Shown here: positions 49,955 to 59,047 of the stretch, piece after piece
How positions within the stretch are numbered: position 1 is the first letter of the stretch
How the letters are laid out: every line of letters starts with the position of its first letter
DNA from: Alphaproteobacteria bacterium
Lineage (GTDB): Bacteria; Pseudomonadota; Alphaproteobacteria; Rs-D84; CACZYB01
Direction: 5' to 3'
DNA: 64,000 nucleotides
Assembly (NCBI GenBank): GCA_016297965.1
Contig: JAEDDP010000001.1
Coordinates: 62,001 to 126,000 of the forward strand
Notes under the pieces: generated by a model
What the model was told of the DNA's origin: nothing
What the model saw: the letters and a program-made list of their open reading frames with translations, nothing else
Database searches by the model: none
Translations under genes and position numbers: made by a program

Positions 49955-51430
49955 GTGGATAGACAATCAAAAAATGTAAGTGGAGATTTCCTTCGTAAGC
50001 CACCGGCAAGTGTTGAAGCAGAACAGGCGGTGTTGTCGGCGATTATTACAAATAATAAGGCATTGGAACGAGTTTCGGAATTTCTTCGTCCGGAACATTT
50101 TGTTGAGGTGATGCACCAGAAAATTTATGATGCCTGTCTTCGTTTGATTGAAAAGGGGCATTTGGCGGATACCATTACATTGAAGAATTATTTGGAAAGT
50201 AATGGAACTTTGGATATGGCAGGCGGTGTTGAATATCTTTCCCAACTTGCCAGCTCGTCAATTTCTATTGTAAATGCCTATGATTATGCAAAGCTTGTAT
50301 ATGAATGTGCCCTTAAAAGGAACCTTATTGAAATAGGTACAGATATTGTGAATGATGCCTTTGGTGGGTCAAATGGCGATAGTGAGATTTCCGCCGCAAG
50401 TCAGATTGATAAGGCGGAAGGACAGCTTTATTCCCTTGCAACATTGGGGGAAACACAAAGTGGTCCGTCATCGTTGGAAATGACCCTTAGGAACTCTATG
50501 CAAACAATTGAGGAAGCTTATCGCGCCGATGGTTCAATTTCCGGAATTTCAACGGGAATTAAGGATTTGGATAAAAGCCTTGGTGGATTTCATCCGTCCG
50601 ATTTGTTGATTGTTGCTGGACGTCCAGGTATGGGAAAGACCGCGTTTGCTTTGAATCTTGCCGTAAATGTTGCAAATGAAGTGCTTAATCATCGTGGACC
50701 GGAAAAGTTGCAGGGGCCAGTTCTTTTTTGTTCCCTTGAAATGTCGGCGGATCAGCTTGCATCCCGTATTTTGTCATTTGAAGCGGAAGTTAATGGTAAT
50801 AAAATCCGAAATGGAAGTATAAATGAGGAGGAATTTAACAGACTTGTTGAATTTCAGCGCGCACTTAAAGATCTTCCAATATTTATTGATGATACGCCGG
50901 ATATTACCGTTCCGATGATAAGGGCGAGGGCAAGACGTTTGAAACGGCAGTCCGGTGCGCTTTCCCTTATTGTGATAGACTATGTTCAGTTGTTGAATTC
51001 ACCGGGTGGAAGAAAGTCCGATAACCGAGTTCAGGAAATTTCGGAAATAACCAGAGGGCTTAAAATCCTTGCAAAGGAATTGGATGTGCCGGTTATTGCC
51101 TTGTCCCAGTTGTCGCGACTTGTTGAACAACGTGATGATAAGCGACCACAGCTTGCCGATCTTCGTGAATCCGGATCTATTGAGCAGGATGCTGACTGTG
51201 TTATGTTTGTATATCGTGAGTCGTATTACCATAACAAGACCCGTCCGATTGATGCGGATGTGACAAGTCAGGAATATATTGCATGGCAGAAAAAGGCGGA
51301 ACGAATTGAAAATATGGCGGAAATTTTGATTGCAAAGCAACGTCATGGTCCAACGGGGGATGTAAAAGTTTCCTTTGTTGGGGAATATTTCAAGTTTGGT
51401 GATTTTTATGATGGAAAAATAGAAGGATAA
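49955..51430 (+). CDS. dnaB: Replicative DNA helicase
   Basis: Hexameric 5'-3' helicase of the replication fork. 491 residues. The N-terminal DnaB domain begins KPPASVEAEQAVLSAIITN. The RecA-like ATPase has Walker A VAGRPGMGKTAFALN, SLEMSADQLASRIL, Walker B LIVIDYVQLL, and the C-terminal LADLRESGSIEQDADCVMF block. It starts with GTG at 49955 behind GGAGTTTTAA. It has its own promoter, in contrast to the usual rplI-dnaB read-through, and is followed by rdgB after 6 bases. Confidence 0.97.
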   Translation: MDRQSKNVSGDFLRKPPASVEAEQAVLSAIITNNKALERVSEFLRPEHFVEVMHQKIYDACLRLIEKGHLADTITLKNYLESNGTLDMAGGVEYLSQLASSSISIVNAYDYAKLVYECALKRNLIEIGTDIVNDAFGGSNGDSEISAASQIDKAEGQLYSLATLGETQSGPSSLEMTLRNSMQTIEEAYRADGSISGISTGIKDLDKSLGGFHPSDLLIVAGRPGMGKTAFALNLAVNVANEVLNHRGPEKLQGPVLFCSLEMSADQLASRILSFEAEVNGNKIRNGSINEEEFNRLVEFQRALKDLPIFIDDTPDITVPMIRARARRLKRQSGALSLIVIDYVQLLNSPGGRKSDNRVQEISEITRGLKILAKELDVPVIALSQLSRLVEQRDDKRPQLADLRESGSIEQDADCVMFVYRESYYHNKTRPIDADVTSQEYIAWQKKAERIENMAEILIAKQRHGPTGDVKVSFVGEYFKFGDFYDGKIEG

Positions 51431-51436
51431 TTTATT

Positions 51437-52246
51437 ATGCAAAAATTTGTGATTGCTTCGGCGAATGAAAATAAAATAAAAGAATTTCAGGAAATGTTGA
51501 AACCTTTTTCTGTAAGGGTGGTTCCATATAAAACCCTTATCAAAGACGAAAACTTTGAAATAGAGGAAACAGGAAAAACATTTGAAGAAAATGCAAAGTT
51601 GAAGGCGGAAACTATCTGTGAAAAAACGGGTCTTCCTACATTTGCAGATGACAGTGGTTTTTGTGTGAAAAGTTTGAATGATTTTCCGGGACTTTATTCG
51701 GCACGATTTGCCAATGAAGTTGGTGGTTATGATAAGGCATTTGAGGAAATAAAGAACAGATTGAATGGAAAGTGTAGTGAGGCGCAATTCGTTTGTGTTA
51801 TTGCATTTGCCAGAAAGGGTGAAAAGACCTTGACCTTTAAGGGGATTTGCAATGGGTTTACGGTATTTCCTCCACGTGGTGAAAATGGTTTTGGGTATGA
51901 TTCAATTTTTGTTCCAAATTCGTATGGACTTACATTTGCGGAAATGACAGATGAGGAAAAAAATTCAATAAGTCATAGGTTTGTTGCAACATCAAAATTC
52001 CTTAAATTTATGGAAGAATTGAAAAAAGAACAGGAAAGTAAAAAGAGTGTAAAGGAAGATAGCCCAGTTAAAAAAGTTGCAAAAAGGGTTGTAAAGGAAA
52101 AGGTTCAGGTTGTGGAAGATGTCATTATTGCCAAATCGGATACACAGCCAGAAATTGTTTCTGATGATGTTTTTCAGGTTGAAGTTGATGAAAAGTTTGA
52201 TGCTCCGGAAGTGCCTTTTTCAAGTGTAGATGATGCAAAAAATTAG
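51437..52246 (+). CDS. rdgB: XTP/dITP pyrophosphatase (RdgB/HAM1) with C-terminal tail
   Basis: Hydrolyses ITP, dITP and XTP to prevent misincorporation. IASANENKIKEFQEML is the N-terminal substrate loop. TFADDSGFCVKSLNDFPG has the catalytic Asp pair, ENGFGYDSIFVP is diagnostic, and AEMTDEEKNSISHR is the C-terminal signature. The enzyme normally ends near residue 200; about 65 additional residues are Lys/Glu/Val-rich and probably disordered. The stop overlaps the hemW start region, so the genes are coupled. Confidence 0.93.
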   Translation: MQKFVIASANENKIKEFQEMLKPFSVRVVPYKTLIKDENFEIEETGKTFEENAKLKAETICEKTGLPTFADDSGFCVKSLNDFPGLYSARFANEVGGYDKAFEEIKNRLNGKCSEAQFVCVIAFARKGEKTLTFKGICNGFTVFPPRGENGFGYDSIFVPNSYGLTFAEMTDEEKNSISHRFVATSKFLKFMEELKKEQESKKSVKEDSPVKKVAKRVVKEKVQVVEDVIIAKSDTQPEIVSDDVFQVEVDEKFDAPEVPFSSVDDAKN

Positions 52247-53366
52247 TATTTATTTACATTTTCCATTTTGTTTGAAAAAATGCAATTATTGCGATTTTGT
52301 AAGCTATCCTTGTTTAGGTGATGTTGCCGATTTGTCGGATTATTATATTCGGGAATTGGAGCTTTATTCAAAATTTGTTGGGCGTCGGCTGGTTTCAAGT
52401 ATTTATTTTGGTGGTGGGACGCCTTCGCTTATGTCCCCAGAGATAATTGAAAAAATTATAGAAAAAATTTATTCAAATTTTGATGTGGCAGGTGATGTTG
52501 AAATAACATTGGAAGTTAATCCAAAGACTGTGAATGAAGCAAAGTTAAGGGGCTTTTTTACCGCTGGGGTTAACAGGTTATCCATTGGAATACAATCGTT
52601 TGATGATGATGAATTAAGTTTTTTGGGACGGGTGCATTCGGCGGATGATGCGTATAATTGTTTGAATATGGCAAGAAAATATTTTGATAATATAAGTTGT
52701 GATTTTATTTATGCTCTTCCCAATCAAATGTTTGAAAAATGGTGTGCGAATCTTGAAAAAATAAAGACTTTGGATGTGAAACATTTATCACTTTATGAAT
52801 TGATAATTGAACCAAAAACGCCGTTATTTAATATGGTGAAAAGTGGTAAAATTTTGCCAGTTAATGAAAGATTGGCGGGAAAAATGTTTGAATATACAAA
52901 CAAAACTTTGCGACATATTTTTCCACAATATGAAATTTCAAATTATGGAAAGGTTGGTTTTGAAAGCAGGCATAACCTTAATTATTGGAATGGTGGTGAT
53001 TATTTGGGTATTGGTGTTAGTGCCAGTGGTCGTATTTGTTTGGATGGAAAATTTTTTATAACGGAAAATCCAGTTTCGGTTGATGGGTGGAAAAAAAATA
53101 TTGATTTGGGAGCTTTGGCTGTTCGTCCACTTTCACGGAAAAAGCGGGCAGAGGAATTTTTAATAATGGGACTTAGGAAAAATAAGGGAATTGATTTTGG
53201 TGAATTTAAACAAAATTCCCATTGTGATTTTTTTGATGTTGTGAATGAAGATAAGGTTAATATTTTGGTGGGGCAAAAATACCTTTTACTTTCAAAGCGT
53301 GGGATAAGGACTTCGGTTCGTGGAAGAAGTGTGTTGGATGCAATTTTAAGGGAAATTGTTAAATAA
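52230..53366 (+). CDS. hemW: Radical SAM protein HemW
   Basis: HemW-type radical SAM protein, formerly called oxygen-independent coproporphyrinogen III oxidase-like and now considered a heme chaperone. 378 residues. ISIYLHFPFCLKKCNYCDF contains the CxxxCxxC iron-sulfur cluster motif. SIYFGGGTPSL, EVNPKTVNEAKL and GVNRLSIGIQSFDD are family blocks. It lacks the extra Cys of true HemN. It overlaps rdgB by 17 bases; ATGs at 52230 and 52233 are both possible. Confidence 0.93.
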   Translation: MMQKISIYLHFPFCLKKCNYCDFVSYPCLGDVADLSDYYIRELELYSKFVGRRLVSSIYFGGGTPSLMSPEIIEKIIEKIYSNFDVAGDVEITLEVNPKTVNEAKLRGFFTAGVNRLSIGIQSFDDDELSFLGRVHSADDAYNCLNMARKYFDNISCDFIYALPNQMFEKWCANLEKIKTLDVKHLSLYELIIEPKTPLFNMVKSGKILPVNERLAGKMFEYTNKTLRHIFPQYEISNYGKVGFESRHNLNYWNGGDYLGIGVSASGRICLDGKFFITENPVSVDGWKKNIDLGALAVRPLSRKKRAEEFLIMGLRKNKGIDFGEFKQNSHCDFFDVVNEDKVNILVGQKYLLLSKRGIRTSVRGRSVLDAILREIVK

Positions 53367-53388
53367 ATATTGCAAAAATAAGTTTATG

Positions 53389-53410
53389 GCCTTCAAAAGA
53401 AGGCTTTTTT
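53389..53410 (+). terminator. Rho-independent terminator of dnaB-rdgB-hemW
   Basis: GCCTTC, AAAA loop, GAAGGC, then six T. Confidence 0.9.
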
Positions 53411-53419
53411 AATTCTTCC

Positions 53420-53448
53420 TTGCTTTATATTATAAAATTTTATATGAT
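53420..53448 (+). promoter_or_regulatory. Promoter of metG-dciA
   Basis: TTGCTT (53420-53425), 17-base spacer, TATGAT (53443-53448). Confidence 0.72.
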
Positions 53449-53481
53449 GATTTATCATAATTTAATAGAGGATATATTGAT

Positions 53482-55167
53482 ATGACAAAAGAAAAAGTTC
53501 TTATTACTTCGGCACTTCCATACGTGAATGGTCTTCCACATTTGGGACATTTGGTTGGTTGTTTGTTGCCAAGTGATATTTATGCAAGGTTTAACCGTTT
53601 GATGGGAAATGAAGTACTTTATATCGGAGGTACAGATGAACATGGTACACCATCCGAACTTGGTGCAAAAAAGGAAGGTGTGGATGTTTATGACTATACA
53701 ACAAAATATCACAATATTCACAAGGATATTTATGAAAAATTTAATCTTTCATTTGATTATTTCGGACGTACTTCGTCAAAGGAAAATACAGAAATAACCC
53801 AAGAAATTGCACGTGAACTTTTTAAAAATGGTTATATAGAAGAACGTGAAGTGGAGCAAGTTTTTTCCGTGGATGATAATATGTTTTTGCCCGATAGGTA
53901 TATTGTTGGAACTTGTCCTTACTGTGGTGCGACAAATGCAAGGGGCGATCAATGTGAAAGTTGTACAAAGGTGTTGGACCCAAAGGATTTGATTGATGCA
54001 CGGTCCGCAGTTAGTGGAAGTACAAATTTGGAGGTACGAAAGACAAAGCATCTTTACCTTAAACTTTCAAAATTAAGTGATAAGGTTCGTAGTTGGGTTA
54101 ATACAAGAAAGTGGAACAAGCTTACATTGGGGATTGCCAATAAATGGCTTGATGAAGGGTTAAGCGACAGGTGTATTACCCGTGATTTAAAGTGGGGAAT
54201 TCCCGTTCCAACAGATGTTTTTCCGGATATGAAGGACAAGGTCTTTTATGTTTGGTTTGATGCACCGATTGGCTATATTTCCATTACAAAAGAATTGCTT
54301 GGGGATGGATATAAAAATTGGTGGCTTAATTCGTGTGGTGCGGATAAGGTTCGGTATGTTGAATTTATGGGAAAGGATAATGTTCCGTTCCATTCCGTTA
54401 TGTTTCCGGCAACCCTTATTGGTGCGAATGAAGACTATAAAAAAGTTGATACATTAAAGGGATTAAGTTATTTGAACTTTAATGGTGGAAAGTTTTCAAA
54501 GTCGGCACACAGGGGAATTTTTGCTGATTCCGCGATTGAGGAATTTCCGGCCGATTATTGGAGATATTGGCTTATTAAAAATGCTCCGGAAACGGATGAT
54601 ACCGATTTTTCATTTGAACGATTTGCAGAGGAAATTAACAAGGATTTGAATGATGTCCTTGGCAATTTCATTCTTCGTGTATTAAAGTTTTATAATTCAA
54701 AATTTGGTAATGTGTTGCTTCATAATCCGGCAAATACAGAAAAGGAGCAGGCAGTTATTGCCGAACTTCAAGAACGGGTTAATGCATACACTCAATATTT
54801 AAACGATATGGAGTTCAGAAAGGCAATGGCGGAGCTTCGTGCAATTTGGGTTTTGGGTAATACCTATATTGATGAAATGGCGCCATGGAGTGTATTTAAA
54901 ACCGACAGCGAAAAGTCCGGTGAAATACTTGCCTTTGCAATGAATTTAATGCGGATTTATATGGTGTTGGCAAAACCAATTATGCCAAATGTTTCGGAAA
55001 AGATTTTGGGCACACTTGGTACCTCTGGGGATTGGATTTTTGATGTGAAGGAAGAGATGAATGCAATTTCAAAGGGACATAAATTTGAAGTTCCGGAAAC
55101 TGTGTTTTCAAAAATTTCATCCGACAGAGTTAATGAATTGAATGAAAAATATAATGCGAAAAAATAA
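53482..55167 (+). CDS. metG: Methionyl-tRNA synthetase
   Basis: Class I synthetase charging tRNA-Met. 561 residues. The HIGH motif appears as HLGH (LPHLGHLVGC) and the KMSKS motif as KFSKS. A zinc knuckle CPYCGATNARGDQCESC lies in the connective domain, and the anticodon-binding helical domain ends at the C-terminus. There is no appended EMAP-type tRNA-binding domain. AGAGGATATATTGAT precedes the ATG. The stop overlaps the dciA start (TAATG). Confidence 0.96.
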   Translation: MTKEKVLITSALPYVNGLPHLGHLVGCLLPSDIYARFNRLMGNEVLYIGGTDEHGTPSELGAKKEGVDVYDYTTKYHNIHKDIYEKFNLSFDYFGRTSSKENTEITQEIARELFKNGYIEEREVEQVFSVDDNMFLPDRYIVGTCPYCGATNARGDQCESCTKVLDPKDLIDARSAVSGSTNLEVRKTKHLYLKLSKLSDKVRSWVNTRKWNKLTLGIANKWLDEGLSDRCITRDLKWGIPVPTDVFPDMKDKVFYVWFDAPIGYISITKELLGDGYKNWWLNSCGADKVRYVEFMGKDNVPFHSVMFPATLIGANEDYKKVDTLKGLSYLNFNGGKFSKSAHRGIFADSAIEEFPADYWRYWLIKNAPETDDTDFSFERFAEEINKDLNDVLGNFILRVLKFYNSKFGNVLLHNPANTEKEQAVIAELQERVNAYTQYLNDMEFRKAMAELRAIWVLGNTYIDEMAPWSVFKTDSEKSGEILAFAMNLMRIYMVLAKPIMPNVSEKILGTLGTSGDWIFDVKEEMNAISKGHKFEVPETVFSKISSDRVNELNEKYNAKK

Positions 55168-55580
55168 TGAATAGTAAGGAAAAGGAGCTTTTGGAAATAA
55201 AAAATAAGGGCATTGATAAGATGTCCGAGGATTTTATTGAAAAACCAATTGCTCCGAAATCCGAAAGGTTCCTTTATGGTCCGAATGAAATTGGAAACTC
55301 CCTTATGAATGTGATAAAGGGGTTTGGAAAGAAGTATGGATTCATAAATTCGGATATTATTGCGAATTGGACGGAAATTGCCGGTGTGCAACTTTCTAAA
55401 AGTATTGTTCCGGTGAAACTTTCGTTTCCGTATGGTGAACGGTCCAATGGAACACTTTATGTAAAAATTAAAAATGCATCGTTGTCGGCAATAGTTCAAT
55501 ACCAATTTCCAACCATTATTGACAGGGTTAATACATATTTTGGATACAATGCCGTTTCAAATGTTAAAATAAAGTATTAG
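55167..55580 (+). CDS. dciA: DUF721/DciA-family helicase loader
   Basis: 137 residues. The DUF721 core is INSDIIANWTEIAGVQLSKS followed by LYVKIKNASLSAIVQYQFPTIIDRVN. DciA proteins interact with DnaB and replace DnaC/DnaI in most bacteria. A variable, charged N-terminal 45 residues precedes the domain. It overlaps metG by one base and is co-transcribed with it. Its occurrence a few kb from dnaB supports the assignment but is not an operon link. Confidence 0.85.
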   Translation: MNSKEKELLEIKNKGIDKMSEDFIEKPIAPKSERFLYGPNEIGNSLMNVIKGFGKKYGFINSDIIANWTEIAGVQLSKSIVPVKLSFPYGERSNGTLYVKIKNASLSAIVQYQFPTIIDRVNTYFGYNAVSNVKIKY

Positions 55581-55588
55581 CCTTTATT

Positions 55589-57757
55589 TTACCTATTTTC
55601 TGCTCCACAATCAGAATAACTTCCGTTGTTTATGCTTAAAAATGTTGCAAAGCAAGAGTTATTGTTGATTGTTTGACAACTTATGCCAGATTTTGTAAAA
55701 TCCAAATTTGTTTCCGTTTTAGTGGTACCATAGTAATTGATTGTAGATTCCTTGTGTTGTAATCTTAAAGAACAAGTAGAAATATTCTCCCAGTTTAAAA
55801 GTTTGGATGCAAAATCCTTTGGAGTATATGAACCAGTATATGTGTAAATTTGTTCAGGGATATTTTGAGCATCAACAATTTGGAAATTGAACTGACCAGT
55901 TTTGTCCTTTTTATCCTTTACCTTATTAAGGGCATTTGTAATACTTAAAACACAATTATTGAAATCTTCAAAATCGTTAAGATTGCTTTCAGTAGTTTCA
56001 TTTTCAACAGTGTTTCCAGCTTTGTTTGAACAATATAATTTTTCGTTTTTAACATACTGGGTGTAATTTGGACTTTTTATCGTTGTTTTTACAGTTTTAA
56101 TACTGCTGTTTAATTCACGTCGTATTGTTGAATTAGTTTTGTTTTTGCTTAATGCAAGAAGTTGTTGTCCCAAAACATTTGAAACACAGTTTGTATAACT
56201 TGCAATATCAAGAACCATATATTGAACACAGGAATCAATTGCTGGGTATTCGGAATTGCCGGAACCGAACTTGCCACCCTGAATTGCAATGTTTGTTTCT
56301 TCAAGTGCCTTATCCGTTTCAACAACGGCTTCGGTTACACGGAAAGTAAGGTCGGAAACCTTTTTCCCAACACCGCCGAACATATCGGACATTGCACTTT
56401 TTTTACCACTTAAAAGTGCGGAAAAATCCATTGATGATGACGAGTCATTGTCAAAATCCTTGCATGAATAGGTATTGGAGGAATCGTCCGTCTTGTCCTC
56501 AATAATGTTCCCGTTTTCATCAAATTCAATGTGTGATGACACCTTGGTATTTGTGTTTATTGTTGACATACCTTTACATCGGGTTTCACAACTTGTTTTC
56601 ATATCCGACATTTTTATTTCAAGGTTGTTCATTATTTCGGTAAGTTTGTTTAAAACTTCGTAAAGGTTGTTAAGCTTTGTTTCCGAAATTGTGGAGGTGT
56701 TTTCATCGTCGGCGATGGTTGCCTCAATCTCAGCAATTCCGTTTGAAAGTTTTTCATTGGATTTTTTGACTGTTTTGTAAATGTTGTTTAATTCGTTCTT
56801 TATATAGGACTCCTTGGTATCCTTTGTACAAACGAAATTTGTATCATCCTTATACCGGCTTCCGTTTATAAGGGCGCGTGTTTTTGCATCATTGTATGCC
56901 GAAAGTCCGGAAATACTTACAATTCGTGGTGGGAAGAATAGGGCATTATCCTTGTAATCCCTTTGTGAATCAGTGGTTTTTATTATTCCAAGTAAATTGA
57001 ATGCCTTTGTTGAATAGGTTTTTGCGGTGGAAATATCCTTTTTAACTTCACTTAAAAGGTTATTGTATTTTACATTTGGTTTGTTGTTTCTTGCTTCAAG
57101 GGCAGCCTTTTTTTCACGGGCGATTTTATCTTCTTGTTGCTGTTTTTCAAGCTCGTATGCCTTTTGTTGTTGGGCGAGTTTTGATTGTGCTTCAATTTGT
57201 GCCTGTTCTGTTTGTGCCTGAGCTTCTATTTGTTTTTGTTTAGTTGCAGCTTCGGCAGCGGCAGTTTTTGCCTGAGATGCAGCCCTTTCCGCTTCGTATT
57301 GGGCTTGTTTTGCCTGATTTTCCCTTTCGGCTTCGGCAGTATCTAAGGCGGCATTTGCCTCAGATGCCTTACTTGATGCATAACCCTTAATATAGCTTGC
57401 ACATTGGTAAGGAAGGAATTTGTTTTCGGATTTAAGGCAACCGTATATTAGGGCGCGGTTTGCCTTTTCATCAGTACAGGAACCAAGTTCAGAACAGTTG
57501 TATGAAAGGCAATCCTGAATTACGGGTTCGCATGATGATGTACGGTCAGTTTTATCACATGCCGCCAAAATTTTTGTGCATTTTGCCGGTGTGATTGTGA
57601 ATTTTAATGTGTTTGGAGAGAATGCATTTAGGCATGTAAGGCATGCGGTTGAAGGACCACTAGATTTCTTTTTTTTGGCGGAAAATGCAGGAGAAGCATT
57701 TATTCCGCATAGTAGTGCGAGTACGGAAATACCAAAAATATTTTTCTTTTTAAACAT
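55589..57757 (-). CDS. Large exported Cys-containing coiled-coil protein (722 aa)
   Basis: Not recognised. The signal peptide ends SPAFSA. A Cys-rich segment of about 100 residues follows (CLTCLN, then CSELGSCTDEK and related pairs). Next come an Ala/Gln/Glu-rich coiled coil of about 110 residues (residues about 130-240), a helical domain, a Ser/Asp-rich linker and a C-terminal region with further Cys. At least a dozen cysteines suggest disulfides in the periplasm. GAGGGATTTT precedes the ATG at 57757; an in-frame ATG at 57802 would spoil the signal peptide. A structural or surface role is only a guess. Confidence 0.7.
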   Translation of the reverse strand: MFKKKNIFGISVLALLCGINASPAFSAKKKKSSGPSTACLTCLNAFSPNTLKFTITPAKCTKILAACDKTDRTSSCEPVIQDCLSYNCSELGSCTDEKANRALIYGCLKSENKFLPYQCASYIKGYASSKASEANAALDTAEAERENQAKQAQYEAERAASQAKTAAAEAATKQKQIEAQAQTEQAQIEAQSKLAQQQKAYELEKQQQEDKIAREKKAALEARNNKPNVKYNNLLSEVKKDISTAKTYSTKAFNLLGIIKTTDSQRDYKDNALFFPPRIVSISGLSAYNDAKTRALINGSRYKDDTNFVCTKDTKESYIKNELNNIYKTVKKSNEKLSNGIAEIEATIADDENTSTISETKLNNLYEVLNKLTEIMNNLEIKMSDMKTSCETRCKGMSTINTNTKVSSHIEFDENGNIIEDKTDDSSNTYSCKDFDNDSSSSMDFSALLSGKKSAMSDMFGGVGKKVSDLTFRVTEAVVETDKALEETNIAIQGGKFGSGNSEYPAIDSCVQYMVLDIASYTNCVSNVLGQQLLALSKNKTNSTIRRELNSSIKTVKTTIKSPNYTQYVKNEKLYCSNKAGNTVENETTESNLNDFEDFNNCVLSITNALNKVKDKKDKTGQFNFQIVDAQNIPEQIYTYTGSYTPKDFASKLLNWENISTCSLRLQHKESTINYYGTTKTETNLDFTKSGISCQTINNNSCFATFLSINNGSYSDCGAENR

Positions 57758-57881
57758 AAAATCCCTCTTTTTTCTCCGTATCATTATATCATAAATAATC
57801 AATATGGTAAAGAGGAAAATAAAAAAATACAGATATTTTTCAACCTGTATTTTTTCAAAAATTGTTAAATCTTTTTATGTA

Positions 57882-58292
57882 TTATTTTTTTCCGCCAACA
57901 ACGATTTTAATTTTTGTTTTTGGAGTTGATTTTTTTGTTGCAACTTCCTTTTTTACCATTGGAATAATTTTTGCAACTTCAACCTTTTTTGCAACAGGTT
58001 TTACCGCCTTTTTAGAAGGAGCCTTTTTTGTTGCAACTTTTTTAACGGTTGCCTTTTTAACTTCTTTTTTTTCAGCCTTTGGTGCAACCTTTTTTGCTAC
58101 TTTCTTTGTTGCTTTTTTTACGGCCTTTTTTGCAACAGGTTTTACAGATTTCACAGTAGAAATTGTTGCGTGTGTTAATTCATAAATTTTTGTTGCTTCA
58201 TCCCAAATTTCCAAATCTTGACCTTCTGGTTTACCGCGGTTAAGCCAAATGAAGTAAGCAGCTTCTTGAATATAATCGTGTTTAGATGTCAT
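57882..58292 (-). CDS. DUF2934 protein with histone-H1-like lysine/alanine tail
   Basis: 136 residues. The first 45 form a DUF2934 domain (YIQEAAYFIWLNRGKPEGQD, then IWDEATKIY). The remaining 90 are a repetitive Lys/Ala/Val/Pro tail of KKAVKKATKKVAKK type, like the C-terminus of histone H1 and bacterial H1-like proteins. It is likely a DNA-binding nucleoid-associated protein; that role is inferred from composition. AGGAGAGAAAAA precedes the ATG at 58292. A longer reading upstream would cross into the bactofilin promoter region. Confidence 0.78.
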   Translation of the reverse strand: MTSKHDYIQEAAYFIWLNRGKPEGQDLEIWDEATKIYELTHATISTVKSVKPVAKKAVKKATKKVAKKVAPKAEKKEVKKATVKKVATKKAPSKKAVKPVAKKVEVAKIIPMVKKEVATKKSTPKTKIKIVVGGKK

Positions 58293-58447
58293 TTTTTCTC
58301 TCCTTATTAAGATTAAAATTGTTTTTATTTTCTCACTAACATTTGTCATCTTAACATATAAATTTTTAAAATCTACAAGTTTTTTCTTTATTTTAATATT
58401 TTTTTTAGGTATATTATTTTTAAATGATGAAAACATAGGAGAATAAA

Positions 58448-58897
58448 ATGGATATAAAAGATAAAAATGAACTTCTTGATAATTTGACAAAGCCAAAATC
58501 TTCGTTCGCAGGTGGTATGTCAAAGGGGCATTCGGTTATGCCAAAGGCAGATGGAAAACAACTTATTGTTGGAAAGAATATAAAGCTTTCCGGTGCGATT
58601 GATGTTTGTGAAAGTCTTGTTGTTGAAGGAACATTGGAAGCAAACCTTAGTGGTGCGAAATATTTGGATATTGTTTATGGTGGAAGTTTTACCGGAAATG
58701 CCGAAGTTGAGGAAGCTCATATCAGTGGATTGTTTGATGGTGAATTGACCGTGACTGGAATCCTTTATGTTTATGAAACAGGTATGGTAAAAGGTAAGAT
58801 AAATTATGCAAACCTTATTGTTGAAAAGGGTGGTGTTTTAAAGGGTACATTGAAAAATATTGATACAGAAAAGCCAAAAGCTTCAACAGCAGAATAA
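58448..58897 (+). CDS. Bactofilin (polymer-forming cytoskeletal protein)
   Basis: 149 residues. A short disordered N-terminus is followed by the right-handed beta-helix bactofilin domain from LIVGKNIKLSGAIDVCESLV to GGVLKGTLKN. The turns repeat at about 16-18 residues with Gly at corners. Bactofilins form nucleotide-free filaments that localise cell-wall or chromosome-segregation proteins. ATAGGAGAATAAA precedes the ATG. tRNA-Thr begins 11 bases after the stop, so both may be on one transcript. Confidence 0.88.
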   Translation: MDIKDKNELLDNLTKPKSSFAGGMSKGHSVMPKADGKQLIVGKNIKLSGAIDVCESLVVEGTLEANLSGAKYLDIVYGGSFTGNAEVEEAHISGLFDGELTVTGILYVYETGMVKGKINYANLIVEKGGVLKGTLKNIDTEKPKASTAE

Positions 58898-58907
58898 AAA
58901 AGTTTTT

Positions 58908-58983
58908 GCCATCTTAACTCAGTTGATAGAGTGCCAAATTCGTAATTTGGAAGCCGTGGGTTTGAATCCCGCAGATGGCACCA
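58908..58983 (+). tRNA. tRNA-Thr (anticodon CGT)
   Basis: Acceptor GCCATCT / AGATGGC, anticodon stem CCAAA / TTTGG with loop TTCGTAA (CGT), T arm GTGGGTTTGAATCCCGC, and encoded CCA. 76 bases. No separate promoter is evident. Confidence 0.94.
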
Positions 58984-58990
58984 TTATTGG

Positions 58991-59014
58991 GGGAGGTAAG
59001 AACCTCCCTTTTTT
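58991..59014 (+). terminator. Terminator of bactofilin/tRNA-Thr
   Basis: GGGAGGT, AAGA loop, ACCTCCC, then six T. Confidence 0.92.
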
Positions 59015-59047
59015 AATATGATGAATTAAAAAGGAATAAAAATTTTT

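Noticed and set aside
51069..51263. 64-codon plus-strand frame in dnaB
   Set aside because: Out-of-frame shadow of the conserved helicase C-terminal motifs.
58292..58523. N-terminal extension of the DUF2934 gene up to 58523
   Set aside because: It has no ribosome site, is unlike the family and overlaps the bactofilin gene and its leader; the ATG at 58292 has a clear AGGAGAG.
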